Below, piece after piece: positions 20,317 to 31,188 of a stretch of 64,000 nt of DNA. The translations under genes were made by a program, and so were the position numbers. How positions within the stretch are numbered: position 1 is the stretch's first letter; the number at the start of each line of letters is the position of its first letter. The stretch is from Gracilariopsis chorda (taxonomy: Eukaryota; Rhodophyta; Florideophyceae; Gracilariales; Gracilariaceae). The notes under the pieces were generated by a model, which saw nothing but the letters and a program-made list of their open reading frames with translations, did not search any database and was not told the origin of the DNA. The DNA lies in NCBI GenBank assembly GCA_003194525.1, contig NBIV01000003.1:310001-374000 (forward strand), given 5' to 3'.

Positions 20317-21569
20317 TTATTCTTTATGCGATACATACTCCTCAAGAGAGGGAGGGGGCACACCAAAGTACTTCGATATCTGGTTGGGATAGCAACAGTT
20401 GCGGAAGTTCGACAACAGCATCGATGCTGTGTATAGCATACCGATAGGTGATTCGAAAACCTTCATCTTGCGCTTGAAGTCCACTGTAGCAAATTGCATT
20501 TTGAGCTCTTGAAGACCCACTCTACGCTGATACGTACGCCTGACATAGCGCTGTTGAAAGCTTTCTGTGCTGGTGATAGGGTTGCACCTTGAAAGGGCAT
20601 CACCATAAACCACCTTGTATTATAACCCGAGTCTCCGTATATACAGTACGATACGTCTTGATGCTGCAGCATTTCTGGCAATTCGTTGTCCAGTCCGGAG
20701 CGAATTTATAAGGTCCAGTCGTGTTCACGCCCTTCAAATGGGCCATGTCGGTGCATGATAAGTCCATCGGGAGTATTTAAGGCTTGTTACTTAAGCGCAT
20801 GCTTGCTATTATGTCCGTTTTGGACGACACGCTGCGCAAGGTTACCCTTTGGCCGTGCTATGCCAAGCACAGTCCCGTCTATCAAGCCGACCAAGTTCGG
20901 CAACGTATTGAAACTTCTATTAATCGCTTCCACGTACAGAGGAAGTCTTGAACTGAGAAATTCGGCGCTGATAGGGCTGGTGAGCAGACGCTTTCTTGCA
21001 TAAAGCAATAGCTCCATCGTTTCCCAAAATACCTCGGAGATTTGTGACGCGTGCTTGCCAAAGAGCTCTTCCAAGTCTACCCAACGCGCTGGAGTAGCAA
21101 GTCGACGAAGTACGACGCAAGTGGCTAAAACAGGTGTGTAGGCGTACCGATTACGGGTATTTGAAGTCTTAATAGAAAACCAAGCCATAACAGGTACGAG
21201 CTTAGTAAGATCATCTTTACAAAAACGAAATTGAGTTAGACAATCTAAGTCGCTAAGCGAATTGAAGTTAAATGTAAATTCAGTAAGAGATACACGGTTG
21301 CGACGGCGGAGGTGATTGGTGTAGTTAGCAATATGGGGCATGTAGTATTGCGAAAGCTGCAATAACGCGTGGTCCGAGCAAAAGGCAGAGACTTTGTGTA
21401 CATTACGCTTACGAACGACAGCTTGTAACGCGCAAGTAGAAGTGAGGAATCTAGTTGCAATTGCAACTAGACTGTGGTCTTTTTGGCGATGACCAGACAT
21501 GGTGGCTGCTGCCAGAGTCCCGGAGCATGACAGATGCTGAGGCCTTCCTGCGTAATACTCAAGAGTCAA
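20317..21569 (-). pseudogene. Harbinger 2 transposase (HARBI1-like), broken
   Basis: This is a DDE transposase of the PIF/Harbinger superfamily, HARBI1-like branch. The first catalytic region is LVGLIDGTVLGIARPKG followed by NGHNSKHALK. A TAA (about 20786) and another after DWTL (about 20715) interrupt the frame, which then continues with CIYGDSGYNTRWF (second Asp) and VRISVEWVFK (Glu). A frameshift near 20518 moves to LKMQFATVDFKRKMKVF and the C-terminus ending EEYVSHKE at 20317. All three catalytic acids are thus still encoded, but two nonsense codons and one frameshift destroy the protein. Its N-terminal block CKDDLTKLVPVM with LRRLATPARWVDLEELFG is typical of the family. Confidence 0.85.
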
Positions 21570-21913
21570 CTTGTGCGTGCTTGCGTAAACCCTCCGACAA
21601 CATTCTGTATCAATTTTAGTTTACACGTGGGCATGCAAACTTGCCGGAATTCTGTGAGTGGCTCGCAGAATTCCGCGCAGGCGTAAGCTCTCTATTATAG
21701 ACAGTGCGTCGGTCTTGTTCTGCTAAAGCCATTCAGTAACCAGTGCGACCCTGCTTTTGCTCTGTTACAGAGATAAATATCACGAGTGAATGGAAAGGCC
21801 GTGTACTTTCAGTAGCATTACTACATCCGAAAGTATGTTGTTTTCCTATAAACGTCCAAGTGCGTTTGAGTAGCTTTTAGTAAAACCTCAGCACTACAAA
21901 TGACATCTGGCTC

Positions 21914-22813
21914 TCACGAACAAGTAGTGCATGTAGAATTCAAAGAAGAGTCTCTGCATATACATGTTGTAGCTCCGACCGTAGAGTAGCTATCCGCACC
22001 GCAAGGATAGCATTCGGAGCGCACATTGATGTAAGGCATGTATCGATCATATGAGCATTCCTCGCATTGTTTGTCACTCACTGAATAATAAGAACCTGGA
22101 GGGCACGTTCCACAAGTTCCATCTTTCATTTGCGCTGTACCAGAGGGACAGAGTTGAAAGCATTCTATTGCAGATTCATTAGAAGTCATCGAAAGTGGGC
22201 AGGGTAAACACCGATAGTTGCCTTCCACAGGCTTAAACGTACCGGGCGCACAAGCGGTACATTTTTCTTCGTACGAGTCATAATACGTTCCAGGGGGACA
22301 CTTTGTACAGCGACCTTCGACGAATTCTTCACCTGCTTGACAAGATACACACACAGTAGAGTTCTGCGCTGCTATTTGACCTAATAGACAAGCCTGGCAT
22401 TCCGCTTGTCCCAGTTCCGGAGCTATTTCGTTTTCTCCACATGGAACGCAGGTTCTAAAGGAGATAGGGTACCTGCTGACAATAGTATGAGACCCTCGAG
22501 GACAGGGTTCGCAACCGCCACTTCCAACTCCATTACTTGATCCCGGGAATAGGAAGCCGGGTTTGCATTCGCACTCGTCCTTCCATGGTGCTGCGACTTC
22601 ATTCGGTGGGCACTCGATACAAGCCGTCGCACCTTCGTTTGGAGTGATAGATATCGCAGGACAAGGTATGCATCCGGATTGATCAGGTTGAGATTGAAAG
22701 AATCCTTTCGGGCATTTGACACAATCCCCTGAGTCTGTTACATAGTTGCCTGGTGCACATGCTTGTATAGAAGCCAAAGCTAGCGGAACAAAGAACAGGA
22801 TTCGCATGAACAT
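21914..22813 (-). CDS. secreted cysteine-rich GCC2/GCC3-repeat protein, pair 2 minus member
   Basis: This is an intact protein of about 299 residues. ATG at 22813 (MFMRILFFVPLALASIQACAPG) gives an immediate signal peptide; the TTG-opened extension adds only two residues. The mature part is cysteine modules throughout (CPKGFFQSQPDQSGCIPCP, CPPGTYYDSYEEKC), without a membrane anchor, ending NSTCTTCS. It is collinear with the protein at 9075-9983 from start to end, so it is a paralogue retained after duplication of the whole divergent pair. Partner on the other side: 23747-25066. Extracellular location is inferred from the signal peptide and disulphide-rich repeats. Confidence 0.86.
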   Translation of the reverse strand: MFMRILFFVPLALASIQACAPGNYVTDSGDCVKCPKGFFQSQPDQSGCIPCPAISITPNEGATACIECPPNEVAAPWKDECECKPGFLFPGSSNGVGSGGCEPCPRGSHTIVSRYPISFRTCVPCGENEIAPELGQAECQACLLGQIAAQNSTVCVSCQAGEEFVEGRCTKCPPGTYYDSYEEKCTACAPGTFKPVEGNYRCLPCPLSMTSNESAIECFQLCPSGTAQMKDGTCGTCPPGSYYSVSDKQCEECSYDRYMPYINVRSECYPCGADSYSTVGATTCICRDSSLNSTCTTCS

Positions 22814-23746
22814 TTGCAACGATCTTTCAAAGAAACCAATCTAAGGTGAAAGAGAGAGGTGCGATGGTGTTACTCAGAGACAAGTTGTGCTTGGGAAATG
22901 CTGAAAAGAAACTGAAGTCGTTAGGTTTTCGGGAGGAAATGAAGAGAAGACCTAGCTAGAATAGGTACCATCGGTACCAAGAGCTTCCTTCGGTACCGGA
23001 CTGCAACATGCTTTGATGACATTTGTGAATAACGCCGCCAGATTTAGTTGTGAATCCTCACTTTTGTTCGCTGAGAGCATTGACGGAAATCCATCAAAGC
23101 AAATCTCAATTAGTGCTTATTCATATTTTCAACCCACGCAATCCTCGTGAGCTACTTCTGCTCCCACTGAATGCACGCAGGCTCTCGACTTCACTTTCCT
23201 TCCTATACGATTTAATGCTACAACGTTACGTTTCAATGCGTTCAATTGCCAAAGAGCTCAGCTCTGCTGCTCGCCAGCAAGAGTATATAGATCTTCCCAG
23301 TCATACCAAGGGTAGATTGCTACCTGTATTCTCGGATTTGGGAAGCTGCTTTTGTGGGACAGGATTCTTTCCCGTCTTTCCTACACGTACCGAAGAAACA
23401 CGGTGCCATGAACTGTAAGCAGCTTTCGTGAACCGTTTGAACTTCAAAATATAACGCTTCTGAAGCGTTATAGACTAGTTTTCTCTGTCTTCATCGTCAG
23501 AAATCCACAGAAGCCAAAATCCCATATCTTTCCTAGATACCCAAAAGAACTTCAACTTTTGAAAATTCGTCACGGCGTATGACCTTTACATCAAGGGGCT
23601 CTTCATCTCGATACATTTAAATATTTCCTTGGCTCAAACCAAGTCGTTCTCCAACATAACTCGCTAACGCTTTCAGACTCCATCAAACTGCTTCTAGAAC
23701 AGGAAACACTGCGAGCTTCATTCCTACCGGCAGCAAAGGGCTATAG
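22814..23746. other. divergent intergenic region of Cys-rich pair 2
   Basis: About 930 bp separate the two start codons, almost the same as in pair 1, but no extended similarity to 9984-10977 is evident by eye. A small palindromic word set TGAAGCGTTATA around 23455-23475 is present. No gene is called; both promoters should lie here. Confidence 0.4.
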
Positions 23747-25066
23747 ATGATGAGCTCAAGAGCACCTTTGGTATCTATTCTTCTATTGATCTGGGTAAAG
23801 TCTGCTCTTTCGACCACTTGTCAACCTGGATTTCATAAGAGTTCCAATAATACTTGCATCCAGTGCCCTCCCACCTGGTATCAACCGCTCCCAGACCAAA
23901 CAAATTGCATACCGTGTCCCATCAGGCATATTGCCCCCAGGGGTTCAATCGAATGCATTCCTTGCAAGGAAAACGAGATCGAGAAGAAGAATCGGTGCGA
24001 TTGCAGAGCAGGATTTCAACGGAACTCAACAAACGACTGTGAACCATGTCCCGCGGGTTCAAGACACCAGAAGTACGGAGACTATAGAGGACGCACTCCT
24101 ACTGGATGCATTCAATGTTCCCCAGGTTGGTATCAGCCTTTACAAGGTCAAACTTCTTGCACTAAATGTCCAGATGGTGAAATGTCAGGCAGGGGGGCTT
24201 CATCATGCATCGCGTGTGAGCCTGGCACCGTGCCACTCGACCGTGAAACGCGTTGTGGGTTATGTCCGCCGGGGTATGGTTTCATCCTTTCTTGTGACCT
24301 ATGCACTGAAGGGACGTTTAAGTCGGGAGAAGGACAAACAAAATGTATGCCTTGCCCAGAAGGACAAACTTCATCTAAAGGTGCTTCTAAATGCGCAGAA
24401 CTGTGCCCAGGAGGTTCATTACCTCTTCCAAATGGTACATGCCAAACGCAATCATGCACCGGGAATACGGCCCCACTGAGTGATGGAAGTTGTGGACGAT
24501 GCCAACCTGGAACGCATTACAATAGCACGGCGCAGACTTGTGTCAAATGCGGGCCAAACACTTTTTCGAATTGTTGGAACTTGCTGGGAGAGTGCATTCC
24601 CTGTCGTGCAACGGAATTTGCGGGAGAAGGAGCATCAGAGTGTCAAAGCTGCCCACCAGGAGAGGTGTTTGTCCGAAACAGCACCTGTGTTCGATGTACA
24701 GATGGAACGTGGTACGATCGTGAGGCGTTGGAATGCAAACTGTGTCCTGCCAACACGTACGGCTCAGGAGGAGATGAGATTATGTATAAGGCTTGCATCA
24801 GATGTCCGGAGGGGACATACTCGAGACCAGGATCAAGAGTATGCTTTTACTGTCCGTTTGGTGAAGTGTACGATGATACCATGGGGGAATGCACCTCTTC
24901 TTGCCCAGCAGGCCGGTTCTACGTTCATCCAAATGCTCGTTGTGAGCTCTGCGACGATAGAAAGTTCAAGAACAACACCAGGATAGAGCAATGTATTCAT
25001 TGTCCACGAGCTTTCGAATCAACCGAAGATCACACTTCCTGTTTTGACCCTCAGGTGAACCAATGA
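23747..25066 (+). CDS. secreted cysteine-rich GCC2/GCC3-repeat protein, pair 2 plus member
   Basis: This is an intact 439-residue protein. ATG at 23747 starts a signal peptide (MMSSRAPLVSILLLIWVKSA) before LSTTCQPGFHKSSNNTC. About ten CxxC modules follow, with a central block APLSDGSCGRCQPGTHYNST and CPFGEVYDDTMGECTSSC near the end. It is co-linear with 10978-12336, with highest identity in the modules around PLDRETRCG and in PGTHYN(S/G)T. There are many potential N-glycosylation sites and no transmembrane segment. Retention of open frames in both copies amid heavily decayed transposons argues that these genes are under selection. Confidence 0.87.
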   Translation: MMSSRAPLVSILLLIWVKSALSTTCQPGFHKSSNNTCIQCPPTWYQPLPDQTNCIPCPIRHIAPRGSIECIPCKENEIEKKNRCDCRAGFQRNSTNDCEPCPAGSRHQKYGDYRGRTPTGCIQCSPGWYQPLQGQTSCTKCPDGEMSGRGASSCIACEPGTVPLDRETRCGLCPPGYGFILSCDLCTEGTFKSGEGQTKCMPCPEGQTSSKGASKCAELCPGGSLPLPNGTCQTQSCTGNTAPLSDGSCGRCQPGTHYNSTAQTCVKCGPNTFSNCWNLLGECIPCRATEFAGEGASECQSCPPGEVFVRNSTCVRCTDGTWYDREALECKLCPANTYGSGGDEIMYKACIRCPEGTYSRPGSRVCFYCPFGEVYDDTMGECTSSCPAGRFYVHPNARCELCDDRKFKNNTRIEQCIHCPRAFESTEDHTSCFDPQVNQ

Positions 25067-25653
25067 GTTTTTGATCAAGATGTCAGATATCCGCGGAGAT
25101 TTTGTCCACGATCTGGATCGTCTGCGGTTTTTCGTCCACTCATATTCTGGATATGAAAGTCATGTAAATACGGGAAGATGCGGAAAGGTCTAGAGGTCTA
25201 ACCAATCGCTAACCCTTCACGGTCAGGTGACGATGAAATGCCCAAACACCAGTGTTCAGCTGACTTACTGATCATAAGCCCTCTTTTCATTGAGAACGGG
25301 TAAAAACCGTTAGCAGTGAGTGTAGCATTCTGCATGGTGCATAGCTTTGCTGAAGTATGGAAGTGGTCGCAAGAATATATGCTGGCCACCAGAGCAGTGA
25401 GCAACACGTACATAGGCAAACCCAAAAAGACAACAACAGAATTTTAATGGTACGAGCAAGTAGTCTTCACAGGGTAGTATAAAGGTTGAGATCATATATT
25501 ACCACACGCAGAAATGCAAGAATAGTTGAATGATGATGCATGGGCAATCATGCCATACAGAGCACTTCAAAGCATTCCACAACAAGTCCAGGTCAGAAGA
25601 ATATCTCATGAATCGTGAACACAATCTTTCTCTATCCAAAACATCAGCACTAA
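25067..25653. other. non-coding spacer
   Basis: This ~590-bp gap lies between the convergent ends of the Cys-rich gene and the proline-rich gene. I see no domain-bearing frame, repeat or RNA gene in it. Confidence 0.4.
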
Positions 25654-26055
25654 TCAAAGGTACCCACCATATGGACGCTTAGCACGGGTGGATCTATACC
25701 TGTAAAACCCCGGAGGCCAATAGAAGAATCTCGGACGGCGACGTTTGGGAGGACGCGTCGGAGGAACGTTTGGCGTAATTGGAACTTCAGTAACCTCGGG
25801 CTCTACGGAGTCGGGAACTGCAACGGGAGTGGGTGCAGGCATAGCGACGGTGGGGACAGAGGGGGGCAGTGGCGGTGGAGTACGACGAACTATGGAGAAC
25901 TGAGCTGCTTGTGCTGGAGGTCCTCTTGCCGGTGGTGGTGGAAGCGCACTCAGAAATTCGGAACCCCTGCCAATCCTTCGTGGAGGCTGGGCGAAAGAGC
26001 TTGTGATGAGCGCCGTGACGATAAACAGGGCGACGAGGAAGCTTGGGGCGTTCAT
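25654..26055 (-). CDS. secreted proline-rich basic protein
   Basis: This is a 133-residue protein starting at ATG 26055 with a clear signal peptide (FLVALFIVTALITSSFAQ, cleavage likely after FAQ). The mature chain is Pro-rich (ALPPPPARGPPAQ, RRTPPPLPPSVP, NVPPTRPPKRRRP) and ends in an Arg/Tyr/Gly tail (FYRYRSTRAKRPYGGYL). No cysteines, so no disulphide core. Such composition is common in wall or matrix proteins that crosslink through Tyr; this is inference from composition. Upstream it has an ATCCC repeat in the presumed 5' UTR and a TATA box at 26187-26195. No family was recognised. Confidence 0.72.
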   Translation of the reverse strand: MNAPSFLVALFIVTALITSSFAQPPRRIGRGSEFLSALPPPPARGPPAQAAQFSIVRRTPPPLPPSVPTVAMPAPTPVAVPDSVEPEVTEVPITPNVPPTRPPKRRRPRFFYWPPGFYRYRSTRAKRPYGGYL

Positions 26056-26112
26056 GATTGCGGGGGGGGAAGCTGATTGAAAGCGGTGTAGGAAGCTTTC
26101 CTGTGTATGAGT

Positions 26113-26148
26113 GGATGGGATGGGATGGGATGGGATGGGATGGGATGG
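26113..26148. repeat. GGGAT microsatellite
   Basis: About 6-7 tandem copies of GGGAT lie between the TATA box and the start codon of the proline-rich gene, so as ATCCC units in its likely 5' UTR. Confidence 0.9.
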
Positions 26149-26186
26149 TCGGGTTATGTGATCGGATTGGAGTTGAGGGTAGGAGG

Positions 26187-26195
26187 TTTATATAG
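26187..26195 (-). promoter_or_regulatory. TATA box of the proline-rich gene
   Basis: The minus strand reads TATATAAA about 130 nt upstream of the ATG at 26055. This is the expected orientation and distance for a core promoter with a ~100-nt leader. Confidence 0.55.
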
Positions 26196-27902
26196 CACTT
26201 GGGTTGAATGGGTGGAGGCGAAGGGCACTTGAGTTAGGGGTGCGTCCTCAAGCAGTTAAAAGCAGCTAATGTGCGTTCGGTAGAGAAATGAGCCTCTAGC
26301 GGGTGAGATTTTCGGACAGTAGAGCTTGTTTAATTGGTGGGGTGACTTGGTTCGTAGGAATGAGACGGACAGAAGTGCAAAGTAGTAGCATTTAGAGACG
26401 AATGATTGAGGCGTAGAATTGATTTGAATGGTGGGCGAGATAGAAGGACGCTGCAAGGGTAGAGCGCTAGCATGAATGAAGAAGCGGGTGTTGAGATTGA
26501 TTCTTAACGGTTTAGATAGAGTTACACGACGTAGCTTTTTTCTTTCAATCGTGACTGGAAGCGTGGAGTGGAAACGGAGAGGAGAGTATTGGAGGTCATA
26601 AAAGAGGCGTTGTCACGACAAGCAACAAGAATTTCACAAAATGCTATGAGGTTGGGGTTTGCAAGCAACTGATGGTTTCGCTGTAGAAAAGGGGACCAGG
26701 CTTACTCGGAGCTCACCATCATGAAGCTCCCATAGGCGAATACCTGGCGGACAACAGGTGAAGCAGCGGATTATCTGAGGGTGGAACGGGTGTGAGGGGT
26801 ACAAGTGGCGGCACTGACATGCGCGGCGGACGCGCCCGTCGCATTTGGCGAAAGTTTGCGAGCCGAGTCGGAGCGTGGCGCGGAAGGACAATGCCGCCGC
26901 CGCCGCGTGAGAGACGCCGTGGCGCTCTTGAGACTCGTCGCGTTGTCGCCTTCTTGGCGTTGTTTGAGATCTCAAGACATCTTGACACCGCTTCGCGTGC
27001 GTCGTGTTATACGTGGAGCATTACCCTGGCACATGTATAGTGGCAAAGAGAGTTGCGAAATTTGTTCCTTTAAAAGTGAATCGTGGCGAGTTGGGTAGCT
27101 GTACACGTCACAGGGGTGTACGTGCTGATCTGTGATTTCATTAATGTCTGATTTTTCATGCATTTTCTCCAAAAATGACCGCAATAATGATGATTCATGA
27201 AGAAATCGGCGATTTGCCCTTCGATATGCGACCCAGACACTGTCAGCTACTGTAATAAAACCGGATCATCGATCTGAAGCATAATCCCGATCCATACGTG
27301 ATAATCACTATCGGATTGACTGATTTGGATCAAGTTTGATTGAACTAGCTCAAGAATAGGGTTGAACTCGTGGTGCCAATGTCCTGGAAAGCACGACCTC
27401 CCGGCGGCCGCCAGCGGGCACAGGTGCACACGTGTGCAAGCACAGGTCGTACAACTCAGCCACGTGTCATATGTGGTACAAGCGGGGCTTGGCGGTTACA
27501 TCGTGAAAAAACATGAGTTTTTACAGTTTATGCATGAATAATCATGCAAAAAGAAGAAATGCATAAACTTCATGAAATCGTGGGTGCTGATGTTGGTGAA
27601 TTTGCACGATCTAGCTGTACGTGTAAGGGCTTGCTAGGCGGTACGGGCGAACACTGTGATTAGTGTCGGTGTTAAATTAGGATGTGGGCTTTATGATAAC
27701 AAATATAGTGTAGCCCCACAGTAAGTTATGTTTGTGCTCGAAAATTGTTATATGATGGTAATACGGGTTTTGAAATTCAGGCTTTTGTTATTCCAGAAGA
27801 TTCCTACGTTATATTGTAAAGAAATATAATAGCTTTCTAGATGGGTACTTAAATTAGTGTGTGAGGTGCTCCAGAAAACATGCAAAACCAGTGTGGCGCA
27901 CA

Positions 27903-28330
27903 TTAGTAGAGATAATCACAGTGTTCACGTGAAGTGGCTTTGTTGCTGCCACGATATGGCATGTTGTTGATGCTTATCCAGGATTCGTGGTGTATTTTCC
28001 TACCGTGCAATCCTTGTTGGCTTGCACTTGTCAGCTTATCAACGGTTTGAGTAAGACATTGACGAGGTGTGGAATGGAGGGCTCTTCCTTGTTGAACGCT
28101 CGCTAAAGTGCTTTCTTTTCCGTGTAATGCAAGGAGAAAAGGCGCCACATTTCGTCCCTCAAACTGAACAGTTTGCTCACCTGCAAATTCCACTGCACAT
28201 CGCACCAACTTTTAACGGTAGCGTCTTTCCTCAAGAACCTTGCCTGCAAAGTACACATTTCCATCTTGTTCAATGTGACAAACATGCTCACCAAGCGTCG
28301 CACGACAAATCGTATCACACACAGCCCGAC
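27903..28330 (-). pseudogene. unidentified coding relic
   Basis: Read on the minus strand, one frame gives VCDTICRATLGEHVCHIEQ, then DGNVYFAGKVLEERRYR, a TAA, and continues in the same frame with KLVRCAVEFAGEQTVQFEG and RNVAPFLLALHGKESTL. The continuity across a single stop and the varied, non-repetitive composition suggest a former gene. No family was recognised; a transposase or integrase relic is possible given the neighbourhood. Confidence 0.3.
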
Positions 28331-29581
28331 GTCATGTGTCATGAATGTTCAAAAAGAGTCCGGTCCAGTATTCAGACGATCAACCACGATTGAGTGCATG
28401 CTTCAAATTGTGAATCAAATTTTCACAGCGCCCCAGCATAGGCTAACTTTGTTTCCGAGTACAAACTCCATTACATTACAGAGAACGATCGTTCTTTCCA
28501 CATTTTCTGCAATGAGCTCAGTGATGCAATCACACTTGCGTAATAAACGTACGCGAGTACTGTTACTGGCAAAGAGCCTAGTGCATGCAGAAAGAGCACG
28601 CTGTTATAAGAGTTTGTCATGCTTCTGTAAGGGGCAGCTCACTTATCTGTCCCATTTGATCAATCCCGTCAAATGCTTTGATACATAATATGGTGTGGAA
28701 GCGCTCACTTTACGTGGTACATTTTCTCATCTCGAAGCTTAGCAAGCATCAAGGTACTAAGCACGGGCCGCCTCTCTTCTCAGCAAGGGCTCAAGCTCAC
28801 TCAGCCCTTCGATTTAAGTGAAAGACACAATTGACAACTACGATTAATCCGTCCGCGGCTAATTGTACTTCAAACCCGCCCCCGCATCAACACACGTCAC
28901 TCCGTGTGGTGCGAGCTCTGCACCACTGATTTGCTTTCGCGATGAACAAAAGAGATACGTCGAGCAATCAACAATACTTTGTGGCCGCTTCGTTTTGTTG
29001 CGGCACAGGATACTACCTGTACAGTATCGTGACAGATTAGCTCTATTGGTTGTGTGGACATTTCGCGCAGCGCACAGGGTCCGTTCAAAGGGGAGAAAAC
29101 GCAGTGAGAAGTCCGTCCTCTTCGTCACTGTCCCCCGCCCTTGGCAGGCAGTGCCAAGCGCGACTCAGGAGTTTATTTTAGCTCATCCTCGGAGGAGCGC
29201 GAGCTGCACGAGGCCATGTCAGCGTAAGTTGTTGTTGAGCTTACGTCAGTAGTGCAACTCAGTAGTGCAACAAGCTCAATCTCTTTGTCTTCTACACAGA
29301 TCAGTTTGCTACGGGCTGACTATCGCTTATTAGGCTACCGTCAGCGGAAAACCTTTTGCGAGGGCACAATTAAAGACCACCGTTGTGCACCAAAGGTGGT
29401 AGCGGGGGGGTCAGCTCAGCCCGAAGGGCTCAGCCACAGTTTATTGTGGTCACTTTCCCAGGTTAACCCTTTAACTCACAGCAAGAGACAACCCCGTCTT
29501 GCACATACGCGAGAATAAGTACTCTCCTTTCCCTGCCAACATTCCGCCGACTGGACGAGAGAGTTCTACCCGCTATCAATA

Positions 29582-30192
29582 TTAGGGCAGAATCATGTTG
29601 GTTTTCAATGCCGCAGATGACGTCAACGCCGGGCAAGAAGCACAATGGAACAATGCCTCAATTTTGTTTTCCTTACTCATACTGACTATGAAAAACTTCG
29701 TAATACTGTCACCAATATCACCGTGCTTTCCTTGTCTTTTTGTTGCCTTCCCTACTAACCACTGTACATGCATTCCGAAGTTGCTTGGTCGCATGGTGTT
29801 CTATTCCCGGGCTATTTCAGTTCGCTTTATTCATGGCACGTCCACTGGGATATCATCTCTCAAAGTGTTGTCTTTGTTCTCCGCACGCCTCCCACGTAGC
29901 AGCTACGGCGGCCAAGAAGACGGACAATTTGAAAAGCTAACTGACAAACTTGACTGCTCAAAAGCCAAGTCATTTCGAGGCTTATGGAAACCTGAGTGCA
30001 CAAAAACTGAGGCACTTCGTGATAGGATGCAATCTCGATTTCACCACTGAGTCTGTGGCTCAAGGGGTTCTGCTGGGACCAGACGTTGTCCGTAATGTCT
30101 ACAAAACCAATCTTCGTATCACCATACTTCATCGACATACTCCGGAATACAGCCGTCTTCCTAGCTAGTGGATGCGTTTTGTGCCGACTCAT
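29582..30192 (-). pseudogene. unidentified coding relic
   Basis: Two minus-strand stretches in different frames look protein-like: MKYGDTKIGFVDITDNVWSQ (about 30130-30070) and NFGMHVQWLVGKATKRQGKH followed by GDIGDSITKFFIVSMSKENK (about 29785-29650). They are separated by stops and a frame change. They may belong with the relic at 27903-28330 as parts of one eroded element, but no domain confirms this. Confidence 0.25.
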
Positions 30193-31188
30193 GACATAAG
30201 ATGAGCTGACTGATTTACCCAGGACCCTTACGCGTGATCACACATTGATTGCCTTATTCGGCCTTGTTGTGTCCTGTCACCATTCGTCACGAAGTCGTAT
30301 GACTTGCATGGACGAGTGCGGGCTGCGGGGCACGAAAAGGGGCAAAATTCGTCCCGAGCCGCAGGGGCGGTACCAGTATTCCCTTCGAGTGACCCATATC
30401 TGGAGATTTCTTCGATATAACATCGTACTGTCGCGCTACCTGTAGCCAATCAAACGCAATGCAGGAATGCTTCAGAATTGAACCAAAAAAAAATTATGTC
30501 GAAATCAAAGGACCGATATCAAGAACAACACGACGGAGTCAGAGAACAATGGACCGTTCAGACATTGCGTGACTGTGAGCCCGTCTTGAAACGCTTCACC
30601 TGAAACATCGGTGATTGATGGAGAAGCGTCTATCAGGCGTTCTCAGTTCCTAGGAGCATACTTGCTTCATTGTTACCGAATAATGCTCAAGCTATCTTAT
30701 CATACAGTCCTTCGATGAACTGCCTATTGCTCGGTTTGGACAAAGCCACTGAAGAAGAACAGTCTCAAACTTGCCGAGACAACAGGAGATATCCTTATGT
30801 TGGCTTCGGAACAGTTGGCTCTCTACGAATTGATTCACTTCTCGTGTGCTTCGTTGGATTGTTTTGTAGTAAGGGTTAAGGGTTAGCTCGCTCGTCAACA
30901 ACAATGTTTATTGGTCAACCCACTGCCGGACACCACATGAATAAAGGTTATACCCGCACACAATGGGCAGGTACAGTTCCGTAGACGTCTTCCGAGGATG
31001 ACACTAGCCTCCTATCTCATTATGAGAAAGCATGAATCTCTGTCACTTGGGCATCTACCATGGCTTCCGTCATGCATTCGACTTCGTTAGCGATATAATG
31101 ACGAAAGAAACCGTTCCACATTTCTCTTCTGTTCCTATTTAGTTTCGGGGCTACCGCCACATGAACTCCAGCCCATTTCGAGGCAAAA

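Larger units (their letters stand above)
26200..31188. other. gene-poor stretch with weak relics
   Basis: No intact gene is supported over about 5 kb. A GC-rich block at 26800-26970 has overlapping open frames on both strands that look compositional. A hairpin with TTTATGCAT/ATGCATAAA arms lies at about 27527-27568. Protein-like but broken minus-strand stretches occur at 27903-28400 and 29582-30192 (listed separately). Other open frames are short and without recognisable domains. Confidence 0.45.

Noticed and set aside
18990..21700. Terminal inverted repeats for Harbinger 2 based on AGAATTCTGC-type words near 19040 and 21665
   Set aside because: The match is only about a dozen bases, imperfect, and has no TTA/TAA-type target duplication beside it.
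26634..27098. Overlapping open frames on both strands
   Set aside because: GC-rich composition opens all frames; no start context, domain or signal peptide is convincing.
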